DNA from: Mesorhizobium sp. B1-1-8
Lineage (GTDB): Bacteria; Pseudomonadota; Alphaproteobacteria; Rhizobiales; Rhizobiaceae
NCBI RefSeq assembly: GCF_006442795.2
Contig: NZ_CP083956.1
Coordinates: 4,999,501-5,063,500 of the forward strand
Length of the DNA stretch: 64,000 nucleotides
Direction: 5' to 3'
Shown: piece by piece, positions 44,116 through 52,792 of the stretch
Layout: the number at the start of each line of letters is the position of its first letter
How positions within the stretch are numbered: the first letter of the stretch is position 1
Made by a program: the position numbers and the translations under genes
The notes under the pieces: model-generated
Databases searched by the model: none
Seen by the model: the letters and a program-made list of their open reading frames with translations, nothing else
Told to the model about the DNA's origin: nothing

Positions 44116-44916
44116 TCAACGTCCGCGGCCGAGAAACTGGGCGGCGGACAACAAGACGATCGATAGAACGATCAGGCAAGTCGAAATGGCGGCAATCGTC
44201 GGATCGATCTGGTCGCGCAGCGCATTGAACATGCGGCGCGTCAAAGTCGTGGTCTCGCCGCCCGAGATGAACAGCGAAACCACCACCTCGTCGAAGGAGG
44301 TGATGAAGGCAAACAGCGCGCCGGAGACGATCGAGAAGCGGATCTGCGGCATCGTCACCTGGCGGAAGGCCGAGAAAAGGTTCGCGCCGAGGCTGCGCGC
44401 CACCTTCTCCTGGTTCATGTCATAGGACCGCAAGCCCGACAGCACGGTCAGCACCACCAGCGGCAGGGCCTGCACCGTATGTGCGATGACGAGGCCGGTC
44501 AGCGTGTTGTTGAGGCCGATGCGGGCATAGAGGAAGAAGGTGCCGATGCCGATCAGGATGACCGGAATGATCAGCGATGCGGTGAGCAGCGCGTTGATGG
44601 CGCCGGTCAGCCTGAGCGTGCCGATGTTGATGGCGTAGGCTGCGGCGGTGCCGAGCGGCGTCGCCACGATCATCGTCATCACCGCCACCTTGACCGAGAC
44701 TATGGTGGCATCGCGCCATTCCAGCGAGCCGAAATAGCTTTCGTACCAGCGCAGCGACCATTCCTGCGGCGGGAATTGCAGCAGCGTCGAGCCGGAAAAG
44801 GACATGATGACGATGATGACCGACGGCGCGATGAGGAACAGCAGCACAAGGCCGCCGAGAAGATAGAGCCAGAGCCTTTGCCGGTGCGATATCGGCAGAC
44901 TGTTTTCGACGCTCAT
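44116..44916 (-). CDS. ABC transporter permease, PotC type (system 1)
   Basis: 266 residues with six membrane helices. The EAA-like loop that contacts the ATPase is EKVARSLGANLFSAFRQVTM followed by PQIRFSIVSG (about residue 175). The start ATG 44916 overlaps the stop of the partner permease (ATGA). The frame is open upstream for about 600 bp in Arg/Ala-rich sequence that is the shadow of the partner gene. It belongs to the PotABCD-like spermidine/putrescine/iron-type (class CUT1-like) family. Confidence 0.92.
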   Translation of the reverse strand: MSVENSLPISHRQRLWLYLLGGLVLLFLIAPSVIIVIMSFSGSTLLQFPPQEWSLRWYESYFGSLEWRDATIVSVKVAVMTMIVATPLGTAAAYAINIGTLRLTGAINALLTASLIIPVILIGIGTFFLYARIGLNNTLTGLVIAHTVQALPLVVLTVLSGLRSYDMNQEKVARSLGANLFSAFRQVTMPQIRFSIVSGALFAFITSFDEVVVSLFISGGETTTLTRRMFNALRDQIDPTIAAISTCLIVLSIVLLSAAQFLGRGR

Positions 44917-45842
44917 CGCTCGCTCCACACGCCGGTGGCGCGAGCGCCGAGCAGCCATTGGAACAGGCCGAGCAGCGCCAGCGTCACGGCAAGCAGCACC
45001 ACGCCGAGCGCTGCGCCCGCACCCCAGTTGGAATAGAGGCTGGTGGTCTGCTCCATGCGCATGGCCCACATGATCACCTTGCCCCCGCCCATCAGCGCAG
45101 GCGTGACGAAGAAGCCGAGGCAAAGCACGAAGACGATGACCACGCCCGAGGCAAGGCCGGGCACCGAGAGCGGAAAGAAGATCTGGCGGAAGGTAGCGGC
45201 CGGACTGGCGCCGAGATTCATGCCGGCGCGCAGGATATCGGTGTCGATGGTTTTCATCGAGGCATAGAGCGGCAGCACCAGGAACGGCAGCATGATATGC
45301 GTCATGCCGATGACGACGCCGGCGAAATTGTTGGCGAGCGGCAGCGGTTGGCTGATCACGCCGAGATCGATCAGCCAGCTGTTGACCAGGCCCTTGCGCT
45401 GCAGGATGACGAGCCAGGCATAGGTACGCACCAGCACGGAGGTCCAGAATGGCAGGATAACGAAGATCAGGCAGATCGAGGCGGCGCGGCGCGGCAGCTG
45501 CGACAGCATGTAGGCGAGCGGATAGCCGAGCAGCACGCAAGCGCTGGTGACCGCAAAGGCGACCTTGAAGGTGGTGACGAAGGTCCTGATGTAGGACGCC
45601 TGCTCGAAGAAGCGGGCATAGTTGGCAGCGCTGAGCTGCCCGGTCTCGTCAAACAGCGAGAGCCAGAACAGCCAGCCGATCGGCACGATAATGACGGCAA
45701 AGACGAGCAACAGGCCAGGCGACAAGAGCGCCAGAAGCCCGAACGCCTCCCGGCGCGCATCGGCGCGCAAAGCATCAGCGTTGAGGGGCCTGTCCAGTCG
45801 GCCAGCGGTGGTATTTTGAAGACTGACGGATTGCATGCTCAT
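44913..45842 (-). CDS. ABC transporter permease, PotB type (system 1)
   Basis: 309 residues. A 35-residue cytosolic tail, then six helices starting GLLALLSPGLLLVFAVIIVP. The ATPase-contact loop is RAGMNLGASPAATFRQIFFP (about residue 220), and PFWTSVLVRTYAW is typical of PotB. The start overlaps the end of the ATPase gene (TGATG). Confidence 0.93.
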   Translation of the reverse strand: MSMQSVSLQNTTAGRLDRPLNADALRADARREAFGLLALLSPGLLLVFAVIIVPIGWLFWLSLFDETGQLSAANYARFFEQASYIRTFVTTFKVAFAVTSACVLLGYPLAYMLSQLPRRAASICLIFVILPFWTSVLVRTYAWLVILQRKGLVNSWLIDLGVISQPLPLANNFAGVVIGMTHIMLPFLVLPLYASMKTIDTDILRAGMNLGASPAATFRQIFFPLSVPGLASGVVIVFVLCLGFFVTPALMGGGKVIMWAMRMEQTTSLYSNWGAGAALGVVLLAVTLALLGLFQWLLGARATGVWSER

Positions 45843-46939
45843 CAGTCGGCCGCCACCAGCACTACGTCCTCAGCATTTATGCCGAGATTGACCGGCTCGC
45901 CGGGCGCCGGCAGTTTCGCCAACACGTCGGAGCGGCAATAGTCGCGCAAAGTCAGCTGGCGGCCATCGCGCAGCATTGCGTAGCAGACGAAGCTGTCACC
46001 CTGATAGATGACGTCGCCGACCGTGGCCGGGATCACATTGACATTGCCCGCCGGGTCGGCCTCAGCGACCAGGCGCAGCTTTTCCGGCCGCACCACCATG
46101 AGGTGATTGCCGGAGGACGGCGCCGCTGCCGTCATGCGGATCTTCCTATCCTCGTACCAGGCGCTGCCATTGCGGCATTCGACCGGGATGAAGCTGGAGT
46201 CGCCGATGAAGCCGGCGACGAAACGTGTCCGGGGGCTGGCATAGAGCGTCTCGGGCCGGTCGATCTGCTCGATGCGCCCGGCATTCATGACGGCGATGCG
46301 GTCCGACATGGTGATCGCCTCGCGCTGGTCGTGCGTGACGTAGACAGTCGTCATGCCGAGCCGGCGGTGCAGGTTGCGCAACTCGATCTGCATGTGCTCG
46401 CGCAACCCCTTGTCGAGCGCCGACAGCGGCTCGTCCATCAGCACGATGCGCGGTTCGAAGACGATGGCGCGGGCCAGCGCCACGCGCTGCCGCTGGCCGC
46501 CTGAAAGCTGGTCGACGCGGCGTTCGCCGAGCCCCTTCAGCTGCACGAGATCCAGCGCCTTTTCGACGCGCTCGACGGTCTCCGTCATGGAAACGCGGCG
46601 TTGCTTCAGCGCAAAGGCGATGTTGTGGAAGACGTTCATGTGCGGGAACAGCGCATAGTTCTGGAACACCATGCCGATGTTGCGCCGGTGCGGCGGCATG
46701 GCGATGATCTCTTCGCCGCCGACCTTGATGCTGCCGGCGTTCGCCCGCACGAAGCCGGCCAGGATCATCAGCAGCGTCGTCTTTCCCGAGCCGGACGGCC
46801 CGAGCAGCGTCAGGAATTCGCCTGCCGCGACGTCGAGGCCGAGATCATGCAGCACCGACACGCCGCCGAAGCGCTTCTCGATACCGCTGATGCCGATGGG
46901 AAGCGCGGACTGCGCGAGAGACAAGAGCATCTCCTTCAA
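45842..46939 (-). CDS. ABC transporter ATP-binding protein, PotA type (system 1)
   Basis: 365 residues. Walker A GPSGSGKTT at about residues 48-56, Q-loop FQNYALFPHM, signature LSGGQRQRVALARAI at about 145-159, Walker B VLMDEPLSALD, and switch THDQ. A C-terminal TOBE-like domain (FIGDSSFIPVE onward) follows, as in PotA/FbpC-type subunits. Confidence 0.95.
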   Translation of the reverse strand: MKEMLLSLAQSALPIGISGIEKRFGGVSVLHDLGLDVAAGEFLTLLGPSGSGKTTLLMILAGFVRANAGSIKVGGEEIIAMPPHRRNIGMVFQNYALFPHMNVFHNIAFALKQRRVSMTETVERVEKALDLVQLKGLGERRVDQLSGGQRQRVALARAIVFEPRIVLMDEPLSALDKGLREHMQIELRNLHRRLGMTTVYVTHDQREAITMSDRIAVMNAGRIEQIDRPETLYASPRTRFVAGFIGDSSFIPVECRNGSAWYEDRKIRMTAAAPSSGNHLMVVRPEKLRLVAEADPAGNVNVIPATVGDVIYQGDSFVCYAMLRDGRQLTLRDYCRSDVLAKLPAPGEPVNLGINAEDVVLVAAD

Positions 46940-46966
46940 CTCCGGATCATTTTTCGCGAAACGATG

Positions 46967-46995
46967 CGGAGCGGCGCCTCGTAGACACCGCTCCG
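46967..46995 (-). terminator. Intercistronic stem-loop between binding protein and ATPase genes
   Basis: Stem CGGAGCGG / CCGCTCCG with a 13-nt loop, 10-38 bp downstream of the binding-protein stop. Such hairpins often protect the binding-protein mRNA or attenuate read-through, giving more binding protein than ATPase. Confidence 0.5.
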
Positions 46996-47004
46996 ATCCG
47001 ATCG

Positions 47005-48045
47005 CTACTGCTGGATCAGGTTGTTGAACTTCTCGGTCGCCTCGACGAGCGTGTCGCGCCAGAATTCAGGATCCTGCAGTACCTGCTTCTTGACGTTTTC
47101 AGGGGCGGAATTGATGTCCTTGATCCGCTCCTGCGGGATCTTGCCGGTCTCGAAGGCCTTCTCGTTTGCCGGCCCATTGTCGACATAGAGCGGCAGATTG
47201 GCCTGGAGCTCGGGGCTGACGAACCTGGCCAGCGCCTTCATGGCGACATCCTTGTTCTTCGAGCCTTTCGGGATGACCATGCAGTCGGCGGTCAGCACGC
47301 CCTGGTCGAAGGAGAAGCTGACCGGCGCGCCTTGCTTCTTCAAGGTGCCGGCGCGGCCGTTCCAGATGCTCGCCATGTCGACCTCACCATCCTTGACCAA
47401 CTGCATGGCCTGCGCGCCGGACGTCCACCAGGCGTCGATATGGCCCTTGACCTTGTCGACGGATTGCAGCGCGCCGTCGATGTCGACCGGATAGACCTTG
47501 TCGATCGGAGTGCCCTTGGCAAGTGCGGCGACGCTTAGCGTTTCGGTCGCCTGGCTGCCGGAGAGCGCGCGGCGACCGGGGAATTTTTCGACGTCCCAGA
47601 AATCGGCCCAGGTCTTCGGCCCCTTGTCGCCGAAAACATCGGTCCGGTAGATCAGCACGACCGAGGTGTAGGAGATGCCGACCCAGTCGTCATGGACAAG
47701 CTTCGGGTTGATGCCGCTCTTGTCGATGACGTTGTAGTCGAGCTTCTCGAACAGGCCCTCCTTGGAGCCGCGCGCGCATTCGTCGGCGCCAAGCTCGGTG
47801 ATGTCCCATTTGACGGCGTTGCCGGTGACCTGCAGGCGCACATCGTCGAGGCCGTTGGTGGTGTCCTGCTTGATGGTGATGCCGAGATCCTTGGCCGTTG
47901 GATCGAAGAAGGCCTTGGTCTGCGCCTCCTGGTAAGTGCCGCCCCATGAGGCGACGGTGATCGTATCGGCGGCCGACGCCGGAACGGCGACGGACGCCAG
48001 CAGGCCGGCGACGGCCATGCCGTGAATGCAAAGTCTCTTCGTCAT
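47005..48045 (-). CDS. ABC transporter substrate-binding protein, PotD/spermidine type (system 1)
   Basis: 346 residues. I chose ATG 48045 with GGAG 7 bp upstream; it gives a signal peptide (KRLCIHGMAVAGLLASVAVP, then ASA). The mature protein begins ADTITVASWGGTYQEAQTKA, a pattern of the PotD/PotF-like class 1 extracellular solute-binding family. DITELGADECARG and WTSGAQAMQLVKDGEVDMAS follow. The likely ligand class is polyamines or similar cations; this is by family only. It is the first gene of a five-gene unit ending with gamma-glutamyltransferase. Confidence 0.92.
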   Translation of the reverse strand: MTKRLCIHGMAVAGLLASVAVPASAADTITVASWGGTYQEAQTKAFFDPTAKDLGITIKQDTTNGLDDVRLQVTGNAVKWDITELGADECARGSKEGLFEKLDYNVIDKSGINPKLVHDDWVGISYTSVVLIYRTDVFGDKGPKTWADFWDVEKFPGRRALSGSQATETLSVAALAKGTPIDKVYPVDIDGALQSVDKVKGHIDAWWTSGAQAMQLVKDGEVDMASIWNGRAGTLKKQGAPVSFSFDQGVLTADCMVIPKGSKNKDVAMKALARFVSPELQANLPLYVDNGPANEKAFETGKIPQERIKDINSAPENVKKQVLQDPEFWRDTLVEATEKFNNLIQQ

Positions 48046-48095
48046 TTTCGCTTCTCCAACCGGTGTTCCCATTATCGTTGCTTTGGTATGCGAAT

Positions 48096-48105
48096 TTGTA
48101 TACAA
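48096..48105. promoter_or_regulatory. GntR-type operator TTGTATACAA
   Basis: A perfect 10-bp palindrome in the 230-bp divergent region between the binding-protein gene (51 bp from its ATG) and the GntR gene. FadR/VanR-type GntR proteins usually bind palindromes of the TNGTATACNA form. Confidence 0.65.
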
Positions 48106-48275
48106 TTTTGAGTGTAATTCACCGGAAGCCGATGTCAACATGGGCCATGTGCTTTTTGGCCGCGGCAGGAAAAGGGGCGGTTCGGAGCGCTTGCTTGCCC
48201 CGATTTGGTCCTGTTCATGCAGGGGCTGAAAGGCACTAGACTGCGAATCCATATAGACCGTTGGAGGCGGGACGT

Positions 48276-48977
48276 TTGAGCAAGGAGAGAAAGAACACGC
48301 TGCGCGACTCGGTGTTCGAGGCGCTGAAGGCGATGATCATCACCGGCCAGATCCCGCCCGGCTCCCGCGTCACCGAAAGCGACATGGCCGAGCGCCTGAA
48401 AGTGAGCCGCACGCCGGTGCGCGAAGCCTTCAACCGGCTGGAACGCGACGGCCTTGTCGTCGGCCGGCCGCGCCAGGGCTATGTCGTCACCGAGTTCAAC
48501 CTGACCATGTTCCGCGAGGCCTTCGATATTCGCGAATTGCTCGATGGACGCGCCACCGAGCTGGCGGCGGCCAACGCCACCGCCGCCGACAAGGCGCGGC
48601 TGCGCGGGATGCTGGCCGAGTGCGAGCGGCTGGCGGCGATCCCCGACCGCAGCACGCGGGAGAAATTCGAGGAACTGCAGGTCGGCATCGACCTGCACCG
48701 GGTGATCGCCGAAATCAGCGGCAATGAGATGCTCCATGGCATGCTCTGCGGCATCCTCGACAAGTGCCAGCAATATGTCTGGACGGAGCTTTTATGGCTG
48801 GACGAGTGGAAGCTTACCCGCGAGGAACACAGCGGCATCGTCGATGCGATCTGCGCCGGCGACGTGGCGCTGGCTGGCGAGCGCGCCCGTGCGCATGTGC
48901 GCGGGTCGCGCGAAAACATCCTGCGGCTGCTGCAGGCCAAGTCCGACTACCAGGTGTTTTTCGCCAAGGCGTCGTGA
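48276..48977 (+). CDS. GntR-family regulator with FCD domain
   Basis: 233 residues from a TTG at 48276 preceded by GGAGGCGGG. The winged helix is at about residues 9-70 (DSVFEALKAMIITGQIPPGS, then VSRTPVREAFNRLERDGLVV). The FCD ligand domain has metal-binding-type residues in FDIRELLDGRATELAA, DLHRVIAEISGNEML and EEHSGIVDAICAGD. It is divergent from the PotABCD-like operon with a TTGTATACAA site between, so it most likely controls that operon and itself. Confidence 0.9.
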   Translation: MSKERKNTLRDSVFEALKAMIITGQIPPGSRVTESDMAERLKVSRTPVREAFNRLERDGLVVGRPRQGYVVTEFNLTMFREAFDIRELLDGRATELAAANATAADKARLRGMLAECERLAAIPDRSTREKFEELQVGIDLHRVIAEISGNEMLHGMLCGILDKCQQYVWTELLWLDEWKLTREEHSGIVDAICAGDVALAGERARAHVRGSRENILRLLQAKSDYQVFFAKAS

Positions 48978-48999
48978 GCGGCCGGCCTCGCCACGGAGA

Positions 49000-50085
49000 T
49001 CAGTTCGCGAGCATGGGACAGTTGGCGCCGCGCCGCAGGCTGATATGCGCCACGTCGCCGGCGCTGAATTGAAAACCATCGGCGCGGCGCGGCGCATCGA
49101 TCACCACCGGCGTCCCCTGCCCGAGCCTGGCGTGCAGGCGCAACGTGCGGCCGTGAAAGACGATGCCGCTGACGCGCGCCGGCGTGGTTCCGGCGGCGGC
49201 TTCGGTGGTTGCCAGCAGATCCTCCGGACGTACGCCGATGGTGCGTATGTCGCCTTCGCCGGGCAGGTCGCCGCCTTCCGAGACGGCTTCCAGCAGCAGG
49301 TCGCCGGCTGCAAAGCGCAGCCGCTCGCCGTCGCGGCCGATGAAGCGGGACTGCAGCAGGTTCATGGTGCCGATGAAGGAGGCGACGAATTTGGTCGCGG
49401 GCCGGTCGTAGAGCGTTGCCGGCGGCGCGATCTGTTCGATCCGGCCCTTATTCATGACGACGATGCGATCGGAGATCGACAGCGCCTCGGTCTGGTCGTG
49501 GGTGACCATGACGAAGGTGGTGCCGAGGCTCGCCTGCAGCCGCTTCAGCTCGACCTGCATCTGCTCGCGCAGATGCGCATCGAGCGCCGACAGCGGCTCG
49601 TCAAGCAGAAGCACGCGCGGCTCGCAGACGATGGCGCGGGCGAGCGCGACGCGCTGGCGCTGACCGCCGGAGAGTTCGGAAACGCGGGAAGCGAGCTTAT
49701 CCGCAAGGCCGACCATGTCGAGCGCCTCGCCAACGCGCTTGGCCTGCTCGGAGCCCGATAGTTTGCGCAGCGACAGGCCGAAGCCGACATTTTCGGCGAC
49801 GTCCATATGCGGAAACAGCGCGTAGTCCTGGAAGACGGTGTTGACCGGGCGGTCGAAGGGGCGCAGCGCCGTGATGTCGCGGCTTTCGAGCAGCACCTTG
49901 CCGCTGGTCGGGCTTTCGAAGCCGGCAATGACGCGCAGGCTCGTGGTCTTGCCACAGCCGGAAGGGCCGAGCAGGGTCAGGAACTCACCTGGCGCAATGT
50001 CGAGGTCGACCGAATCCAGGCCGACGATGCCGCCAGGAAAAACCTTCGAGACCCCGTCCAGCCGCACGAGTGCGTCAGGCGCCAT
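49000..50085 (-). CDS. ABC transporter ATP-binding protein, PotA type (system 2)
   Basis: 361 residues. Walker A GPSGCGKTT at about residues 38-46, Q-loop FQDYALFPHMDV, signature LSGGQRQRVALARAI, Walker B LLLDEPLSALD and THDQTEAL, then TOBE-type C-terminal domain (FIGTMNLLQSRF onward). The ATG at 50085 lies inside the end of the XRE/cupin gene (11-bp overlap). It is the last gene of the unit that starts at the PuuB-like oxidase or at the permeases. Confidence 0.94.
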   Translation of the reverse strand: MAPDALVRLDGVSKVFPGGIVGLDSVDLDIAPGEFLTLLGPSGCGKTTSLRVIAGFESPTSGKVLLESRDITALRPFDRPVNTVFQDYALFPHMDVAENVGFGLSLRKLSGSEQAKRVGEALDMVGLADKLASRVSELSGGQRQRVALARAIVCEPRVLLLDEPLSALDAHLREQMQVELKRLQASLGTTFVMVTHDQTEALSISDRIVVMNKGRIEQIAPPATLYDRPATKFVASFIGTMNLLQSRFIGRDGERLRFAAGDLLLEAVSEGGDLPGEGDIRTIGVRPEDLLATTEAAAGTTPARVSGIVFHGRTLRLHARLGQGTPVVIDAPRRADGFQFSAGDVAHISLRRGANCPMLAN

Positions 50086-50683
50086 CGCGCACCTCTGACG
50101 GCCTGGTGGTGTTGACCCAGAGGATCTGGCAGCGCTCGGCGCCGGGGTTGCGGAAGGCATGCAGCAGCGTGCTCTTGAAGGCGAAACTGTCGCCGGCTTT
50201 GAGCGTGTATGTGGTCGCATCCACCACCAGTTCGACCTCGCCGGTCATCACCAAGCCGAATTCATGGCCGGCATGGGCATAAGCCTCGGCAGTACCGCCA
50301 CTGGCCTCGACCGTCACCAGCATGCCGGTAAGCGTGGCGCCGGGCGGCGACAGCAGCGCCTTGGCGATGCCTTCCGACTTGACCGGGATCGAGCGCCTTT
50401 TGTCGGCGCGGACGCAATAGAGGTCGTTGACGGCGTCATTGCCGTCGGCGATCAGCGCCGACGGCTCGATGTCCAAAGCAGCAGCAAGCGGCCAGATCAC
50501 CTTGACGCGCAGTGATGACATGCCGCGCTCGATCTGGCTCAGCGCGCCGATGGAGATGCCGGCCTTGGCGGCAAGCTCGGCCAGCGACAGCTTGCGCTCG
50601 AGCCTCAGCGCCCGCACGCGCCGGCCGACGCGGATATCGGCATCGTCCTTTGGTTTTGTCGCCGCTTCGTCCAGAACATCCAT
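50075..50683 (-). CDS. XRE-family regulator with cupin domain, PuuR-like
   Basis: 202 residues. The XRE helix-turn-helix is LSLAELAAKAGISIGALSQI (about residues 33-52). The C-terminal cupin spans about 110-195, with GHEFGLVMTGEVELVVD and KAGDSFAFKSTLLHAFRNPG. This domain pair matches PuuR, the repressor of putrescine catabolism. Position within a PotABCD-like cluster with a PuuB-like oxidase supports that. The frame is open upstream through the palindromic repeat, so I start at ATG 50683. Confidence 0.85.
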   Translation of the reverse strand: MDVLDEAATKPKDDADIRVGRRVRALRLERKLSLAELAAKAGISIGALSQIERGMSSLRVKVIWPLAAALDIEPSALIADGNDAVNDLYCVRADKRRSIPVKSEGIAKALLSPPGATLTGMLVTVEASGGTAEAYAHAGHEFGLVMTGEVELVVDATTYTLKAGDSFAFKSTLLHAFRNPGAERCQILWVNTTRPSEVRDGA

Positions 50684-50706
50684 GCAATGATCCTCGTTTG
50701 CTTTCT

Positions 50707-50850
50707 CCTTCTCCCCTTGTGGGAGAAGGTGGATCGGCGCGCAGCGCCGAGACGGATGAGGGGTGTTCCAGCGGAGTGAGACGCTGGTTTTCCCTGGAAC
50801 ACCCCTCATCTGGCCGCTTCGCGGCCACCTTCTCCCACAAGGGGAGAAGG
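50707..50850. repeat. Palindromic element with perfect 26-bp terminal inverted repeats
   Basis: 144 bp. Outer arms 50707-50732 and 50825-50850 are perfectly complementary, and each arm can itself fold (CCTTCTCCC-CTTGT-GGGAGAAGG). Inner arms GATGAGGGGTGTTCCAG (50755-50771) and CTGGAACACCCCTCATC (50794-50810) are also perfect. It lies between the PuuR-like gene and the binding-protein gene of system 2, both minus strand, so it is transcribed within the cluster. Confidence 0.9.
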
Positions 50851-50859
50851 CAAGAGCGC

Positions 50860-51930
50860 TCACCCGCCTGCTTTCACCTTCTCGAACATTTTCGCCATAT
50901 CGTCATTCTGCTTCATCGGTCCGGTGAAGATGGTGGTCTTCAGCATCACTTCCGGGTCCGCCGGCAGCTGTAGCTTCTCCAGTTCCTCCTTCGACACGCC
51001 GGCGAAAGCTGTGGAGAGGGAGCTGCCATAGCCATAGGACTGGATCAGGAACTTGCCGGAGTCGGCATCGAGCCGGCTGTTGATGAAGTCATAGGCGAGG
51101 TCGACGTTCTTGGCGTCCTTCAGCATGACGAAGCCGCAGGCCCAGGTCAGCATGCCTTCCTTCGGCTTCATGAATTCGACCGGCACGCCCTGCTTCTTCA
51201 GCGATGTGGCGGATGCGTTCCAGGTCATCGCGGCAACCAGTTGGCCGCTGGCCAGCGCCTGCTCCACCGAAGTCATATCTGTCGTGTAGCTCGACAGCAG
51301 CGGCCGCTGCTCGCGCAGTTTTTCCGCCACCTTGTCCATCTGGTCAGCCGTCATGTCGAACGGATTGACGCCGGCCAGCAGCGCGGCGACGATCGGCGTG
51401 TCATGCACGGCGTCGATGGTCGCCATGCGGCCGGCATATTGCTTGTCCCACAGCAGCTTCCAGCTCGCTTCCGGGTTTTTCACCAGATCGGTGCGGTAGA
51501 GGATCGAGGTGTTGCCCCAGTCCCAAGGAACCATCCATACCTTGCCGTCGCCGGCCTGCAGGTCGGGCAGGTTCTTGAATACCGGGAAGATCGAATCCCA
51601 GTTCTTGATGCGCTTGGTGTCGATCGGCTGCAGCAGCCCTTCTTTGTTCCAGCGCGCCACCTTGTCGTAGCAGGGATGCGCGATATCGGGCCGGAAGCCG
51701 GCCTTGACTTTGGTGAAGGCATCGTCGTCGTCGCCGAAGATCGAGGCCTCGACGCCGTCCGGATGCGCGGCAAGGAAGCTCTTGTTGAAGTCGGGCAATT
51801 CATAGCCCGACCAGGTGAAGTATTGCAGCTTGTCGGCGGCCAATGCGACAGTCGACGACAGCGCCAGAGCAAGTGCGGCAAAGCCCGCCCGGGCTTTGTG
51901 TCCAGTGACCGATTTCAGGTGGAATGTCAT
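50860..51930 (-). CDS. ABC transporter substrate-binding protein, PotD type (system 2)
   Basis: 356 residues. The signal peptide is RAGFAALALALSSTVALAA (about residues 14-32). The mature sequence starts DKLQYFTWSGYELPDFNKSF, the PotD/PotF start in which aromatic residues bind the polyamine. VPWDWGNTSILYRTDL and MTWNASATSLKKQGVPVEF follow. The likely ligand is putrescine or spermidine by family and context. It ends 10 bp from the palindromic element. Confidence 0.93.
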   Translation of the reverse strand: MTFHLKSVTGHKARAGFAALALALSSTVALAADKLQYFTWSGYELPDFNKSFLAAHPDGVEASIFGDDDDAFTKVKAGFRPDIAHPCYDKVARWNKEGLLQPIDTKRIKNWDSIFPVFKNLPDLQAGDGKVWMVPWDWGNTSILYRTDLVKNPEASWKLLWDKQYAGRMATIDAVHDTPIVAALLAGVNPFDMTADQMDKVAEKLREQRPLLSSYTTDMTSVEQALASGQLVAAMTWNASATSLKKQGVPVEFMKPKEGMLTWACGFVMLKDAKNVDLAYDFINSRLDADSGKFLIQSYGYGSSLSTAFAGVSKEELEKLQLPADPEVMLKTTIFTGPMKQNDDMAKMFEKVKAGG

Positions 51931-51958
51931 TTTTCGTTCTCCTCTTCTTTGTTGTGGT

Positions 51959-52792
51959 TCAGGCTGGATTAGCGGTTGCTGGCCGGCGCGCGGCGCCGAG
52001 GCCCCGATGGCGCAGCATTTCGGCGATACCGGCGATGATGAAGGACACAGTCAGGATCACCGTTCCGAGCGCCATGACGGTCGGCAGCGAGCGGGGGAAG
52101 CGCAGCTGGCTCCAGATGTAGAGCGGCAGCGTCGGCTGGGTGCCGGCAAGGAAGAAGACGACGATGAATTCGTCGAACGAGATCAGGAAAGCCAGCATGA
52201 AGGCCGACAGCACCGCGGGCGCACTCAGCGGCAGCATGACGCGCCGGAACGTCGTCCAGTCGGAGGCGCCAAGATCGAGCGCGGCCTCGCGAATGGTCTT
52301 CGGAATGGCGGCGAAGCGGCTGCGCATCACCACCACGGTGGTCGGCAGAGCGACAAGGATATGGCCAAGCACGATGGCGATGCGAGAAGGTCCAAGGCCG
52401 ATAAGGTTGACTAGGATCAGCAGCGAGATGCCGACGATGACCCCGGGAATGAGGATCGGCAGCCGGGCGATGGCGCTGACCGCGGCGGCAAGCGGCGAGC
52501 GGCCGTAGAGGTCCATATAGGAAACGGTGATGCCGCAGAGCGTCGCGCCCGAGGCGGCGATGGCCCCGATGACCAGGCTGTTGGCGAGCGCGCCGGAGAG
52601 CGCCGGATTGCCGTAGAGCGTCCTGTACCATTCAAGCGTGAAGCCCTGCAGCGGGAACGCCGCCTGGATCGAGTTGTTGAAGGAAAACAGCGGGATCAAA
52701 AGGATCGGCAGATAGAGAAAGACCAAATAGGCAAGCACGTAGAGGCCGAGCCAGCGGCCGCTCGCGTTGGTGTCGAGGCGCGCCGCGCTCAT
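51959..52792 (-). CDS. ABC transporter permease, PotC type (system 2)
   Basis: 277 residues, six helices. The ATPase-contact loop is REAALDLGASDWTTFRRVML followed by PLSAPAVLSAF (about residue 160), and SFDEFIVVFFLAGTQPTLPL is typical of PotC. ATG 52792 overlaps the stop of the partner permease (ATGA). Confidence 0.93.
   Translation of the reverse strand: MSAARLDTNASGRWLGLYVLAYLVFLYLPILLIPLFSFNNSIQAAFPLQGFTLEWYRTLYGNPALSGALANSLVIGAIAASGATLCGITVSYMDLYGRSPLAAAVSAIARLPILIPGVIVGISLLILVNLIGLGPSRIAIVLGHILVALPTTVVVMRSRFAAIPKTIREAALDLGASDWTTFRRVMLPLSAPAVLSAFMLAFLISFDEFIVVFFLAGTQPTLPLYIWSQLRFPRSLPTVMALGTVILTVSFIIAGIAEMLRHRGLGAARRPATANPA

Noticed and set aside
44917..45540. Upstream extension of the PotC-type permease frame (system 1)
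   Set aside because: The extension is Arg/Ala-rich and overlaps the partner permease gene in another frame. A proper ATG with ATGA overlap at 44916 starts the real gene.
49040..49761. Several long plus-strand frames opposite the ABC transporter genes (for example here and 55441-56421 on the minus strand)
   Set aside because: They are mirror frames of well-recognised genes with GC-rich third positions, and no family features appear in their translations.
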